A stretch of 64,000 nucleotides of DNA from NCBI GenBank assembly GCA_002307275.1, contig DBTX01000072.1, positions 43,637-107,636 of the forward strand, written 5' to 3'. A model generated the notes under the pieces. That model made no database searches. It saw nothing but the letters and a program-made list of their open reading frames with translations, and was not told where the DNA came from. Below are positions 44,869 to 54,712 of this stretch, piece by piece. Each line of letters begins with the position of its first letter. Positions within the stretch are counted from its first letter, which is position 1. Made by a program: the position numbers and the translations under genes. The stretch comes from Hungateiclostridiaceae bacterium UBA1305. GTDB lineage: Bacteria; Bacillota; Clostridia; Acetivibrionales; DTU013.

Positions 44869-46446
44869 TTATAAAGTTTTTATTTCTGAATCTTTCATAT
44901 AAAATGTAGCTGTAATAGTTCCCGGCGGTACTTCTGCCAGTATTCCTCTGAACAGGATACTGCAATTCGGGAATAAATGTTTTGTTATACTGATTTCACC
45001 ATCTCCATGTGCTTTCAAATATCCTGCCATACTTTTTCTTTCTTCCTCCAGAGCCTTTATTTCATCTTTCAGCAGACAGAGCTGGTCAGAAGAGTTGACT
45101 GTACCTGCAGATTTGCCGGATCCGGTTTTATCCAAAGCCGAGACCAACTTGAGTCTTTGCTGCTCAACCTTTTTATTGCCTATGAGGTGAAATAACTCGT
45201 CCAATCTTTCAATATATGCCAATCTATTGAAACAGGTCACCTCTATTACAGTTTTTCGTTCCATTTCGGATCCAGCCATGGGAACTACTACACGTACCTC
45301 AGCTGTCACGTGCCCACCGAGCGCCTGCCCGTTTGAGGCATCAAAAATCACTTCTTTTGCTTTAATGTTGCTGTTCAGACAGTAATATCCTATGTGTGCA
45401 GTTCTGCCACATGTAATATGGACGTTATCAGCAAATTTTATAAAAACATTGTTGGCTGCGTAAATCTCAACAATTTCTTTGGAAGATATGCCGCCCTTTA
45501 TGTAAATACTGCCCGTGGAGCTAATAATACCTTTAATGCTGCCAAGCCCAAATTCACTGTTTATTTCAATATCCTTTGTTGCTTCGACTGAAAATCCGTC
45601 ATTCACTGTACCCTTGATCGTCAGAAAACCATCGAATTTAATATTTCCCGTACTGACACCGACATCGCCATTTATTTCAAGATGACTTGAGACATTGATT
45701 TTACCGTTCGTATAGTTTACTGCTCCGTTCAAACGCGAAAAAAGCTCTGTCTTGCCCGATGCGGAGATCTCGGACACTGAGTTCTTATCATAATTCAATG
45801 TAGCAGTCCTGCCCTTTGCCGGTTTGATGACCTCTCCCCTGACAGTTTTGCCGGGAATCCCGTCAGTCGCCTCGATCCGTTCTCCCAACCAGTCACCAGG
45901 ATGAACCCTGTTGATCAGTTTGAGATCATAAAAATTTACCCTGCCATCCTGGCGAATTTCAGGTTTTGCTTCCATGAGCTCATACATTTTTATAACGGCA
46001 TCATCGCCGTCCACAGCGGCTGTTCCCTGGGCGATCATATAAGATTTGCAAGGCTTGAACTCTTCAGACATAAGGTTGGTATTTATACCGTGCACGATTC
46101 CGTTTTTACTCATAACTGCGTTTAATTCCTGTAAGAGCTTTTCCCTGAAAGCAAGTGCCAGTTCTTCTTCAGGAAGGTTGAATGTAGCATATGCGGTTAG
46201 TCCTGAGGGAGCAATCTCTATCCTTATTCTTTCCTTGAGTTCTCCTATTTTTTGCAGTTTTGAAGGGGCCGTGCTGATAGAGGTGCGAAGTGCAGCTGCA
46301 CTGGTGAGGCCGATTTCAGGGTGCTTTGCCAAAAGGGTCGCGAGTCTTTCCATCGGAAAGCCTTTTTTGAAAGTCTCTATAAATACGTCATTGTTCTCGA
46401 TGGATATTGTCAGAAATTCATCATTGAAAATTATTAAAGCACCCAT
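44869..46446 (-). CDS. FapA-family (DUF342) protein
   Basis: 525 residues. An N-terminal region is followed by the FapA core: RVNFYDLKLINRVHPGDWLGE, PGKTVRGEVIKPAKGR, then a right-handed beta-helix (repeated hydrophobic strands such as HLEINGDVG, FLTIKGTVNDG, IYIKGGISSKE) and a C-terminal coiled coil. DUF342 proteins are tied to flagellar assembly or cell-surface polymer control, but no flagellar genes are near. AAGGAGGTG precedes ATG 46446. It is co-transcribed with the glycosyltransferase. Confidence 0.85.
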   Translation of the reverse strand: MGALIIFNDEFLTISIENNDVFIETFKKGFPMERLATLLAKHPEIGLTSAAALRTSISTAPSKLQKIGELKERIRIEIAPSGLTAYATFNLPEEELALAFREKLLQELNAVMSKNGIVHGINTNLMSEEFKPCKSYMIAQGTAAVDGDDAVIKMYELMEAKPEIRQDGRVNFYDLKLINRVHPGDWLGERIEATDGIPGKTVRGEVIKPAKGRTATLNYDKNSVSEISASGKTELFSRLNGAVNYTNGKINVSSHLEINGDVGVSTGNIKFDGFLTIKGTVNDGFSVEATKDIEINSEFGLGSIKGIISSTGSIYIKGGISSKEIVEIYAANNVFIKFADNVHITCGRTAHIGYYCLNSNIKAKEVIFDASNGQALGGHVTAEVRVVVPMAGSEMERKTVIEVTCFNRLAYIERLDELFHLIGNKKVEQQRLKLVSALDKTGSGKSAGTVNSSDQLCLLKDEIKALEEERKSMAGYLKAHGDGEISITKHLFPNCSILFRGILAEVPPGTITATFYMKDSEIKTL

Positions 46447-46610
46447 AACTACACCTCCTTTTAAATTCTTTACATATATAATTCCTTACATAAATAATAT
46501 CGGTTTAAATCGTGTGTTTGCATAACATATTTTGGTTTTAACACCTCATATTATTCTATATATATAGTAGACGGTTTTATTACCATGCGATAAAAATTGA
46601 GATTCTGGAG

Positions 46611-47828
46611 ATGATAATACTGAATTCATTTAGAAATGTAAAGATATTTCTCATTATAATCTTAATTGCTGCTGCAACAATTATTCAGCCTGTCTATGGA
46701 GATGATGAACAGGAGACAGAAATACTGAAGCCGGTCATATCTGATAAAGTGGTGGAGAGTAAAAAGACACCTGTAATAAATGCACTTGCGGCAGTTGTAA
46801 TCGAAGCCTCCAGCGGAAGGGTGCTCTACTCAAAAAATGCCGCAGTGAAACGTTCGATAGCCAGTACGACTAAAATAATGACAGCAATCGTAGCACTTGA
46901 AAATGGCAATCTGAATGATACGGTGACAATTAGCAAAAGGGCTGCGGATATTGGCGGGTCGACACTCGGAATGCGGGAGGGACAGGAGTTCACACTGAAA
47001 GAACTGTTATACGCAATGCTGATGATATCTGCCAATGATGCAGCTATTGCCGTGGCAGAGCACATAGGCGACACAGCGGAGGGCTTCGCAGAAATGATGA
47101 ATGCAAAAGCAAGGTCGATCGGAGCGGCAGACTCCAATTTTGTCACGCCGCATGGGTTGGATGTGAGCGATCAGTATTCCACTGCGTACGATATGGCGAT
47201 TATTACAAGATATGCATTACAAAATCCTGTCTTTGCAAAAATCGTAGCAACAACTGATTCATCTATAACAGGATTCAGCCTTTATAATACGAATGAGCTG
47301 CTGGGCGCATATCAGGGCGTCGACGGCGTTAAGACAGGGTACACCGGTAAAGCGGGCAGATGTCTTATTACAACAGCACAAAGAGGTGGCATGCGGGTTA
47401 TATCAGTGGTGTTCGGATCGCCTACCAGAAGTGCCAGAGCAAATGCTACCAAGTCACTTCTGGATTACTCATTTGAAAATTACAAAATGATAAACTTAAT
47501 AAACGCCGGTACGGTTTATGCCGATGTTCAGGTCAGCCGCGGGCTGAAAGAAAATGTATCGCTTGTCGCGGCCCAAAATATTGTGCTGCCGCTTAGCGAT
47601 GCGGAATCCGGAGTGCTTGAAATACGGGATTATAAACCAACGGTAATGAATGCACCGGTTTACGCCGGTTCGGAGGCGGGATATGTCGAGTACCTTGTTG
47701 GCGGTGAAATCGTTGCTGAAACCAATTTGACAGTTGCAGAGAGTATAAGGAGAAAAAATTATTTCGATTATCTTGCAGATATCCTGAAATCCTGGGGAAA
47801 GATGATGCGAGAGGGAATATTTGCTTAA
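46611..47828 (+). CDS. dacF: D-alanyl-D-alanine carboxypeptidase (DacF-like PBP)
   Basis: 405 residues, secreted. A signal peptide (VKIFLIIILIAAATIIQPVYG) precedes a peptidase S11 domain with SxxK S85TTK88, SAN in MISANDAAIAV, and KTG in GVKTGYTGKAG. A PBP5-type C-terminal beta domain (about 310-375) and an amphipathic membrane anchor (KNYFDYLADILKSWGKMM) follow. It trims terminal D-Ala from peptidoglycan, often during sporulation. GGAG directly abuts ATG 46611 with no spacing, so the true start may be a rare codon just downstream (ATA 46617 or CTG 46620). Confidence 0.93.
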   Translation: MIILNSFRNVKIFLIIILIAAATIIQPVYGDDEQETEILKPVISDKVVESKKTPVINALAAVVIEASSGRVLYSKNAAVKRSIASTTKIMTAIVALENGNLNDTVTISKRAADIGGSTLGMREGQEFTLKELLYAMLMISANDAAIAVAEHIGDTAEGFAEMMNAKARSIGAADSNFVTPHGLDVSDQYSTAYDMAIITRYALQNPVFAKIVATTDSSITGFSLYNTNELLGAYQGVDGVKTGYTGKAGRCLITTAQRGGMRVISVVFGSPTRSARANATKSLLDYSFENYKMINLINAGTVYADVQVSRGLKENVSLVAAQNIVLPLSDAESGVLEIRDYKPTVMNAPVYAGSEAGYVEYLVGGEIVAETNLTVAESIRRKNYFDYLADILKSWGKMMREGIFA

Positions 47829-47906
47829 TAGTGAACGAGAAATCCTGTTAGTTGAAGTGGAGTCTTGAAACTTCGTAATTGTATATGATGTATGTGTCGG
47901 ATATAA

Positions 47907-47986
47907 CGAGGCCAAGATGTCCCCCACCTCTATAGGTGGCGGGTACAGTTTTGGTTTGCAGGCGGCGGGCATATCTCCCGCCTCGT
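47907..47986. repeat. Imperfect 80-bp palindromic element
   Basis: Outer ends ACGAGGC and GCCTCGT pair. Inside are two strong hairpins, CCACCTCTATAGGTGG (47924-47939) and GGCGGG-CATATCT-CCCGCC (47964-47982). There is no T-run, so it is more like a repeat element than a terminator. It lies in a 235-base spacer that has no gene. Confidence 0.5.
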
Positions 47987-48063
47987 TGAAACACTGCTTA
48001 GGTAAGAAAATTTTTCTACAAATAAAAAATTTTCTTTGAACCGAAGTGTTATAATAATGAATT

Positions 48064-49971
48064 ATGAAGACAATTATTATTGCTATGAATTCAAAGTATA
48101 TTCACACCTCACTAGCGCCATGGTATCTGAAGGCTGCTTGTGGAAGCTCCTGTGGGGAAATACAAGTTTTGGAGCATACAGTTAATGAAAGTATTAATGA
48201 TGTTCTTATGTCAATATATCTTAACAAGCCTGATCTTGCTGCATTTTCATGCTATATCTGGAACATTTCCCAGGTGCTGAAGCTGGCGTCAAGCCTGAAG
48301 AAGCTGCTCCCGAAGACTTTGATCGTACTGGGCGGACCTGAAGTATCCTATGATGCTGAGAATATGATGAAGGAGAACGAGTTTGTAGATTTCATCCTTG
48401 CAGGAGAAGGGGAGGAATCCTTCCCGAAGCTTCTAAAGCATACTGCCGTCTATTCACGGCAGTTGGAGGGGAAAGGTTCTGCTCGTCAGCAGGGGGATTC
48501 ACAGGATGGAGACGGTTCTGTCCATCCGCAGGAGGATTCACAGGAGGGGAACGGTTCTGAACCGGAAATCGGTTTTGAAATGATCGACGGACTCGCATGG
48601 AGGCAGGATGGCCTCATCAGGATTAATGAAGCTGCGCTGATAAGTTTACTTGATAATATTCCTTCACCTTATACCGATGAAATGCTTTCAACAATAAAAA
48701 ACAGGATCGTGTATTTTGAATCCTCCAGGGGATGCCCATTTTCGTGCAGTTATTGTCTTTCATCAGCTTCTTCGGGAACAAGGTTCTTTTCCCTTGAAAG
48801 GGTCTTTAAGGAATTGGACAGGCTGGTGGAGTCCGGTGCCAGACAAATCAAGTTTGTTGACAGGACGTTCAATTGCCATAAGCATAGGGCGCTGGATATC
48901 ATCAAACATATTATGAAATTGGACAGGGACAATGCAAAGCGATCTGGTGAGTCAGAAGCAAACTGCAATTTTCACTTTGAGGTAGGTGCGGACTTGTTTG
49001 ATGAAGAACTGCTGCAGATACTGGCTTCTGCACCAAAAGGTCTGTTCCAGATTGAGGCAGGTGTGCAGACTGTCAATGAAGCAGCATTATCGGCAATTAA
49101 CAGAGTCACGCACCTGGAAAGGTTGTTTTCCAATCTGAGAAGGCTTCGTAAAGCTGGCAACATAAACATTCATACCGACCTTATTGCCGGACTTCCTTAT
49201 GAAGACTACCATTCCTTCAGCAATTCCTTTGACATCGTCCATGATACTGATCCAAACCAGCTGCAGCTTGGTTTCCTGAAGTTTCTGAAGGGTACCCGGA
49301 TGAGAAGAGATGCAGAGATTTTCGGGTACAGCTTTAGTAATTATCCGCCTTATGAAATACTTTCCGGGTCACATATCGATTATAGCGGACTAATTGCACT
49401 AAAAGGCATTGCAGAGCTTGTAGAAAGATATTACAACAGCGCCAGATTCGTTTATTCGATTAAATATATCATAAAATATATTTTTGGATCGCCTTTCCGG
49501 TTTTATGAAAGTTTTTATTCATACGGGTTCAAAAATGGCTGCAATAGTAATCAAACCGGTATTAGGGAAATGTATGCCCTATTTGACGGCTTTGCATCTA
49601 CCTGCATGGATGATACAAAAAAAGCTGTGATGAGAGAGCTTTTAAGGCTGGATTTTCTAGCATCCGATCATTCCGGCACATTGCCTGATTTTTTGGAGAG
49701 CCGTACCAGTCAGATATTCAAGGATGACTGCTTTGAATTTCTCAGAGGATCCGATATAAGCGCTATAATACCTGAAGCAGATGGAATGACCTCAAAACAA
49801 GTATATAAGAAGGTTCATTTCGAGATTTTCCATATTGATCTTCCTGATGTGTTGTCGGATGAACTTAATGTTGTTTATAATAAGGAGTACAGGAATGTAA
49901 TTGTTTTTAATTATATGAGCCGGGATAAAGTATCAGGAAGATATCAGTTTCACAAAATCGATATAAAATAG
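48064..49971 (+). CDS. B12-binding domain radical SAM protein with DUF4080-like C-terminus
   Basis: 635 residues. The N-terminal cobalamin-binding-like Rossmann domain (1-130, LVLGGPEVSYDAE-type loop and FILAGEGEESF) is interrupted after 134 by a repeat insertion (135-169). The radical SAM core has C224PFSCSYC231, then FVDRTFNCH and LQLGFLKFLKGT. A C-terminal domain of about 200 residues fits DUF4080. It likely modifies an unknown substrate; B12 use is uncertain since the DxHxxG motif is not seen. It is monocistronic. Confidence 0.85.
   Translation: MKTIIIAMNSKYIHTSLAPWYLKAACGSSCGEIQVLEHTVNESINDVLMSIYLNKPDLAAFSCYIWNISQVLKLASSLKKLLPKTLIVLGGPEVSYDAENMMKENEFVDFILAGEGEESFPKLLKHTAVYSRQLEGKGSARQQGDSQDGDGSVHPQEDSQEGNGSEPEIGFEMIDGLAWRQDGLIRINEAALISLLDNIPSPYTDEMLSTIKNRIVYFESSRGCPFSCSYCLSSASSGTRFFSLERVFKELDRLVESGARQIKFVDRTFNCHKHRALDIIKHIMKLDRDNAKRSGESEANCNFHFEVGADLFDEELLQILASAPKGLFQIEAGVQTVNEAALSAINRVTHLERLFSNLRRLRKAGNINIHTDLIAGLPYEDYHSFSNSFDIVHDTDPNQLQLGFLKFLKGTRMRRDAEIFGYSFSNYPPYEILSGSHIDYSGLIALKGIAELVERYYNSARFVYSIKYIIKYIFGSPFRFYESFYSYGFKNGCNSNQTGIREMYALFDGFASTCMDDTKKAVMRELLRLDFLASDHSGTLPDFLESRTSQIFKDDCFEFLRGSDISAIIPEADGMTSKQVYKKVHFEIFHIDLPDVLSDELNVVYNKEYRNVIVFNYMSRDKVSGRYQFHKIDIK
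48466..48570 (+). repeat. 39-bp in-frame tandem repeat in the radical SAM gene
   Basis: Units 48466-48504 and 48505-48543 plus a partial third to about 48570. They encode EGKGSARQQGDSQ, DGDGSVHPQEDSQ and EGNGSEPEIG. Each begins with a G-rich word of type GAGGGGAAAGGTTCTG or GAGGGGAACGGTTCTG, close to the GGGGACGGTTC repeats elsewhere in the window. Confidence 0.85.
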
Positions 49972-50117
49972 AAACATCTGATAGTTTTCAATTTCTATAA
50001 AAATTCTACAAAATTCCCAAACAACACTTTCATAATTCCAAAATATGGTGTATTATAGCTTTGTGATGGTAATTAATGGTATTTGCATCTTGCTTATCAG
50101 GGGGAGTGAAGCTGATT

Positions 50118-50771
50118 ATGAGTTATTCCGTCGAGCACAGGATGACAAAAGGAAGTTTTACTGTTGAAGCTTCAATCATAGTGCCGATTATGATTCTCAG
50201 CATAGCTGCTGTTATTTATATGGGCTTGCTTCTCTATCAAAGGACGATAATTCAATCAGCGGCAGAAACAGCGGCCGGTGACGGCGCTGCGGCATGGTCT
50301 TCGGGAGTGGGCCGGATCGGCACGGGAAAGCTGTCGAACGACAGCTTTGACAATATCAAGCTATACAGAAGGATTTATAACAGCGATAAGGAGAAACAGC
50401 TTGAAATTATCAGGAACCATGCAGCGGATCTTGCTTTGCGCGGAGAACTGCTGAACCCCGTCGAGACCGACATTCAGGCTGAAATTAAGGATTATGCCGT
50501 ATGCAGAAAACTTGAGGTCAGTATAACCAAAAGCTATATACTGCCACTTGGCAGCTTTTTAAAGATATTCGGCGGCAGCGGAAAGATTGTAATCAATGTA
50601 AAAGCTGCTTCAATGCTGGATGAGCCGGTTGAACTCATCCGTACAACGGATTTCATACTGGATATGGAAAAGAAGCTTGAGGAGAATTATCCGGAAATCA
50701 AAAATCTGGGAGAGAAGACAAGAAGCACAATGAATGAAATTAAGGACAGGCTGGAAAAGTTTTTAGAATAA
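50118..50771 (+). CDS. TadE-like pseudopilin/membrane protein (first)
   Basis: About 217 residues. A short basic N-terminus with KGSFTVEASIIVPIM, the TadE-type GxxTVEA motif before a single membrane helix (IIVPIMILSIAAVIYMGLLLY), precedes an external domain (about 45-217). The motif is like a prepilin peptidase site with Glu at +5. ATG 50118 is 11 bases after GGGGGAG; other in-frame starts exist at 50076 and 50106. First gene of a three-gene module with no Tad ATPase in view. Confidence 0.78.
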   Translation: MSYSVEHRMTKGSFTVEASIIVPIMILSIAAVIYMGLLLYQRTIIQSAAETAAGDGAAAWSSGVGRIGTGKLSNDSFDNIKLYRRIYNSDKEKQLEIIRNHAADLALRGELLNPVETDIQAEIKDYAVCRKLEVSITKSYILPLGSFLKIFGGSGKIVINVKAASMLDEPVELIRTTDFILDMEKKLEENYPEIKNLGEKTRSTMNEIKDRLEKFLE

Positions 50772-50803
50772 TTAAGCATCAAGGTTATTATGGAGGGGTC
50801 GTC

Positions 50804-53263
50804 TTGTATAGAAATGGCAAATTGGGTCAAAAAGGTCAAATCACAGTCTTTTCAGTAATCATCTTACTTGCGGTAATGATTCTTGCAGGAGTACTTGTGG
50901 ACATTTCACGGATCAGTGCGGGACGATCTATTGTCAAAGGTGCAGCGAATACTGCGGCTGAATCGCTGCTTGCGGAATACGGCAGCAGACTGAAGGAGGA
51001 TTATGGAATATTTGCCATGCCAACAACAGATAAAAATGAATTGGAAGACCGGTTCGAAGAATATCTGACCTGCAATCTTTCCATACCTGGCGAAGAGGCA
51101 TTTTACAGTGGAAATGTGGATCTGTTCGGCTTCAGGCTGGAGAGAATCAGCGTTACACCTGTTTTTAACCTCAGTGAGAATAATGTTACAAAGCAACAGA
51201 TATTGGAATATATGAAGTACAGGGCTCCCACAGAGCTGGTTGAAGGCTTTGTCGAAAAATTGTCCGCAATGAAGGATGTTGGCAAAATGTCTGCCGCTTA
51301 TAAGAAAAAAGTAGGAATCGATAAAATATTGGGTGGTATGGACAAGTCCCAGCAAAAGCTGAAGAAATTCGTCGATGGGTTGGGTAGCACAGTTGAAAAA
51401 TATATAAATGGTTTTAATTCGGGCGGGAGCTGGGAGGCGGCATTCAACAGCTTCAACTCGCTTTCAGGGGATCTTTCCTCCATCAGCAGCAGCCTTGATT
51501 CAATCAATACCAGAATCAATAAACTCGAAGAACAGTTGAGCCAGGAAGAAAAAGAAGCGAAAAACAGTGCAAAGGATTCGGAATCCGATTCCGAAAACGA
51601 TGAATCGGATTCCGAAACTCAAAGTGCGGCATCAATGACGAAAGCGCTCCTCGATCGTTTAAATACCGAGCGCTCCTCGCTGAAGCAGGATTTCTCAGAT
51701 ACAAACAGTAATTTGAAGAACGTGTGGAATGAGATCAGATATTCTCTGACAGGGGATTATGTCAAGGTAAATGAGAATGCTGTAAATGAGATAGAAAAGA
51801 TAGTGGAGAAGGGGAAAAAAGCTCAACTTGCCATTGTTGATCTGGAAAATTATATCAACAGCAATTTCGGTAGCGATACAGGAGAATTTTCCAAAGACTT
51901 CAGGGAACAGACCCAGTCTGAACTGGATAAGCTTAAAGCGCTTATACTCGATGGTCAAAAAGCGGAAGAAATGTTGAATAAGGTTAAAAGCAACAGCGTA
52001 TTGCTGAATGAGATCGTTCAAAAGCTGGATACCGCACGAAATGGGATGGAATCGACAGCATCAGCAGTCGGTCTTCCCTCCGGATTGCTTGAACTCATCA
52101 AAAACTATGCAACTGTCATTTATGATTATTCAAAACCGGATAAGGGTGATAAGAAGGATGATCCAAGGAATGGGAAGGTAGAGGCTGTCAAGAATTTTAT
52201 CACCGAAAAGGTTCTGAAGGATGTCAATTATACAACGGAAGGAATCGTGACGGAAGATCTTCCTTCATATACAAAGGCTATAACGCCAGACTTTGAGCAG
52301 GAGGATAATGAATTCGCAGGCGGGCAGCAGGTCGTGCAGGAAAATGCCTCTATTACAGGCGCAGAGGCTGAATATGACGGAAATCTGGAAAATATCAGTG
52401 AAGAGGCGGATTTGTATGATGAAGAAGGAATGTTTCAGGAAAATGCGCTCGGCTTCATATCAGATATAGGAAACATGGTCTCGGAAAATGTTGCTGATCT
52501 GAGAGATAATATCTATTTGAACGAATACATCATGGGAACCTTTAAAACCTCAGTTCCCGAGGTCATACAACAGAATGAAACCATCAAGGATACGAATTTC
52601 CATGGCGATGAAAAATCAAAGCTAACAACGTTTTATGACAGCGAAGTGGAATATGTACTTCACGGGAACGCTTCACAAAAGCTGAATAACATCATGATCA
52701 AAGGGGAGCTTCTGCTGGTAAGGTTCGGTCTGAATACACTGCATGTATACACCGATGCAAAAAAGAAAACAATGGCCACCAGCGTCGCAACTGCTGTAGC
52801 AGGCTGGTGGACAGGCGGAGCGGGCATACCGGTCATATCGAACCTGGTAATTTGCGGCTGGGGCTTGGGCGAATCATTACTCGATCTCCAGGAACTCATG
52901 GCGGGAAAATCAGTTCCAATTTACAAGATGAAAGGGGATTGGCGGCTTGATATCGGACTTCCGTCCGAAGCAACACCCAAAACCGATAAAAGGCTTTATT
53001 TCAATTATTATGATTATCTGAGACTGTTCCTGCTGACAATGGATGAAAATAAAAAGCTGAACAGAGTGGAAGATCTGATCCAGCTCAATATCGACAAATC
53101 AAAAAGTGGTTTTAAGATGTCTGGAAGCAGTACCTATGTTCGAATTGAAGCGGAGGTTTCCATGAAATATCTGTTTATCACACAGCCATTCGTACAAAAG
53201 ACATTAAAAACGAATGACGGCAGGTACTTATTCAAAGTACTTCTGTATGAGGGATATCAATGA
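50804..53263 (+). CDS. DUF5702-type large surface protein
   Basis: 819 residues. An N-terminal GQKGQITVFSVIILLAVMILAG segment resembles the TadG/Flp type membrane start. A long extracellular, coiled-coil-rich region follows (about 190-430), broken by a low-complexity SDSE-rich stretch near 256-272. A more hydrophobic region at about 640-710 (MATSVATAVAGWWTGGAGIP) and a C-terminal beta-rich part complete it. The family is probably DUF5702; function is unknown. TTG 50804 follows GGAGGGG. Its stop overlaps the next gene by 4 bases. Confidence 0.72.
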   Translation: MYRNGKLGQKGQITVFSVIILLAVMILAGVLVDISRISAGRSIVKGAANTAAESLLAEYGSRLKEDYGIFAMPTTDKNELEDRFEEYLTCNLSIPGEEAFYSGNVDLFGFRLERISVTPVFNLSENNVTKQQILEYMKYRAPTELVEGFVEKLSAMKDVGKMSAAYKKKVGIDKILGGMDKSQQKLKKFVDGLGSTVEKYINGFNSGGSWEAAFNSFNSLSGDLSSISSSLDSINTRINKLEEQLSQEEKEAKNSAKDSESDSENDESDSETQSAASMTKALLDRLNTERSSLKQDFSDTNSNLKNVWNEIRYSLTGDYVKVNENAVNEIEKIVEKGKKAQLAIVDLENYINSNFGSDTGEFSKDFREQTQSELDKLKALILDGQKAEEMLNKVKSNSVLLNEIVQKLDTARNGMESTASAVGLPSGLLELIKNYATVIYDYSKPDKGDKKDDPRNGKVEAVKNFITEKVLKDVNYTTEGIVTEDLPSYTKAITPDFEQEDNEFAGGQQVVQENASITGAEAEYDGNLENISEEADLYDEEGMFQENALGFISDIGNMVSENVADLRDNIYLNEYIMGTFKTSVPEVIQQNETIKDTNFHGDEKSKLTTFYDSEVEYVLHGNASQKLNNIMIKGELLLVRFGLNTLHVYTDAKKKTMATSVATAVAGWWTGGAGIPVISNLVICGWGLGESLLDLQELMAGKSVPIYKMKGDWRLDIGLPSEATPKTDKRLYFNYYDYLRLFLLTMDENKKLNRVEDLIQLNIDKSKSGFKMSGSSTYVRIEAEVSMKYLFITQPFVQKTLKTNDGRYLFKVLLYEGYQ

Positions 53264-54609
53264 ATTCAATCGGCATATTTTGCAAATCTGATCACATTGC
53301 AGTGATGGAAAAAGGTAATATGCGAAAGGGCGCCATGACCGTGGAGGCCGCGCTGGTATTGCCCGTATTGCTGAGTGTTTTTCTGTCGATCATTTTCATC
53401 ATAAAGGCAGTATCTGCATATGAATTGGTTGATTATGCACTGAAGGAGACTGCATCCGAGATCGCTTCGGCAAGCTATATTTACCATGTTAGTGGAATCA
53501 GGGACCTACATGATACTGTAAGAAATAGTTTAAATGATAAATCCGAGGTGTTTAAAGAGCAAATAGGTACCGTTTTTGATACCTATGACAGCCTAAAGAG
53601 TGTGAAAAGTAGCCTGGGTCAAGGCCTGAAGGGGATTGAAGACAGCACGGCATTATTACAGGATGCTGACCAAAGCTTCAGCGAAATGCTGGGTTCTGCT
53701 GAAAGTGCGGTTTCCGACCCCCTTCAGGAATTGAAAAGCATTGCATGTTATATTGCAAGCGGTGCATTTGACGATGCCAAAACACAACTGTTTACTCCTG
53801 TTTTAAAGCATACCATGAAAAAATATTTTATCACGGAAGATATTACAGATGCCGATGAAAGATTAAAGCTGCTTAATATAGTGGATGGCTATGATGGCCT
53901 TGATTTCACTGAATCTTCGTTTTTGGCCGATCAGGATGAAAATATAGATATCGTTGTACAATACACGATACGTTTGCCTTTACCCGTTCAATTCATTTCA
54001 GGGTTGAATATTACACAGCGGACCAAAGTCAAAGCGTGGATGGGCGGAGATGAAACTACCGGCGTACTTGACGGAAGTGATGCGGATGATCTCTGGTCAC
54101 TGAGCAATTTTCAAAGGGGTTTGAAAATCCGTAGCTTGTTCGGTGGCAATCTTCCGTCGAATTTTCCTGTCATAGCCAGTTTCTCGAATGGAAAGGCAGT
54201 TATGATAAAGAGTATCGATATGACAGCTGCAAGTTATCAAAAAGGAGATAATGCCGAAGAGCTTTTGAATGAATATATTGACGAGCTGGCTGAATTCAAA
54301 GGGCAGGAAAAGCCATGGGGAAGCGATAATATTATCATTAACATAGAGAAAATAAAGAGTAAGGAATTGTTGCTGGTCATCCCACAAAATGAGCTGACAC
54401 AGGTGAATGAAAACCTGCTGGCTTCTTTGGCTTCAAAGGCGGAAGCAAAGGGTATTACTCTTGTTATAAAGCGTTATGGCACGAAGGCTGTTGCGGAAGA
54501 AACAGGTGAGGAATCAGGATCAGAGTCGACAGATTCGGTCTCAAATGGAGCAGACGGAGCAGACGGGACATCAAACCAGGCAGCTCCGGCATCAGATACA
54601 TCAGAATAG
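53260..54609 (+). CDS. TadE-like membrane protein with Ser/Gly/Asp-rich tail (second)
   Basis: 449 residues. KGAMTVEAALVLPVLLS is a second TadE-type motif followed by one membrane helix (LPVLLSVFLSIIFIIKAV). The external region of about 380 residues includes YTIRLPLPVQFISG and ends in a low-complexity tail (EESGSESTDSVSNGADGAD). The start ATG overlaps the preceding stop, so translation is coupled. A later start at 53296 or 53320 would shorten the N-terminal extension. Function is unknown. Confidence 0.75.
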   Translation: MNSIGIFCKSDHIAVMEKGNMRKGAMTVEAALVLPVLLSVFLSIIFIIKAVSAYELVDYALKETASEIASASYIYHVSGIRDLHDTVRNSLNDKSEVFKEQIGTVFDTYDSLKSVKSSLGQGLKGIEDSTALLQDADQSFSEMLGSAESAVSDPLQELKSIACYIASGAFDDAKTQLFTPVLKHTMKKYFITEDITDADERLKLLNIVDGYDGLDFTESSFLADQDENIDIVVQYTIRLPLPVQFISGLNITQRTKVKAWMGGDETTGVLDGSDADDLWSLSNFQRGLKIRSLFGGNLPSNFPVIASFSNGKAVMIKSIDMTAASYQKGDNAEELLNEYIDELAEFKGQEKPWGSDNIIINIEKIKSKELLLVIPQNELTQVNENLLASLASKAEAKGITLVIKRYGTKAVAEETGEESGSESTDSVSNGADGADGTSNQAAPASDTSE

Positions 54610-54712
54610 AAGAAACAGGAAGAATTGTGGTTGATTTTTATTATATTTTATTATAAAATATTTTTACTGTATTAGTTTCCATAATTTAATAAGATGAGGA
54701 GAGATGAGAGAG

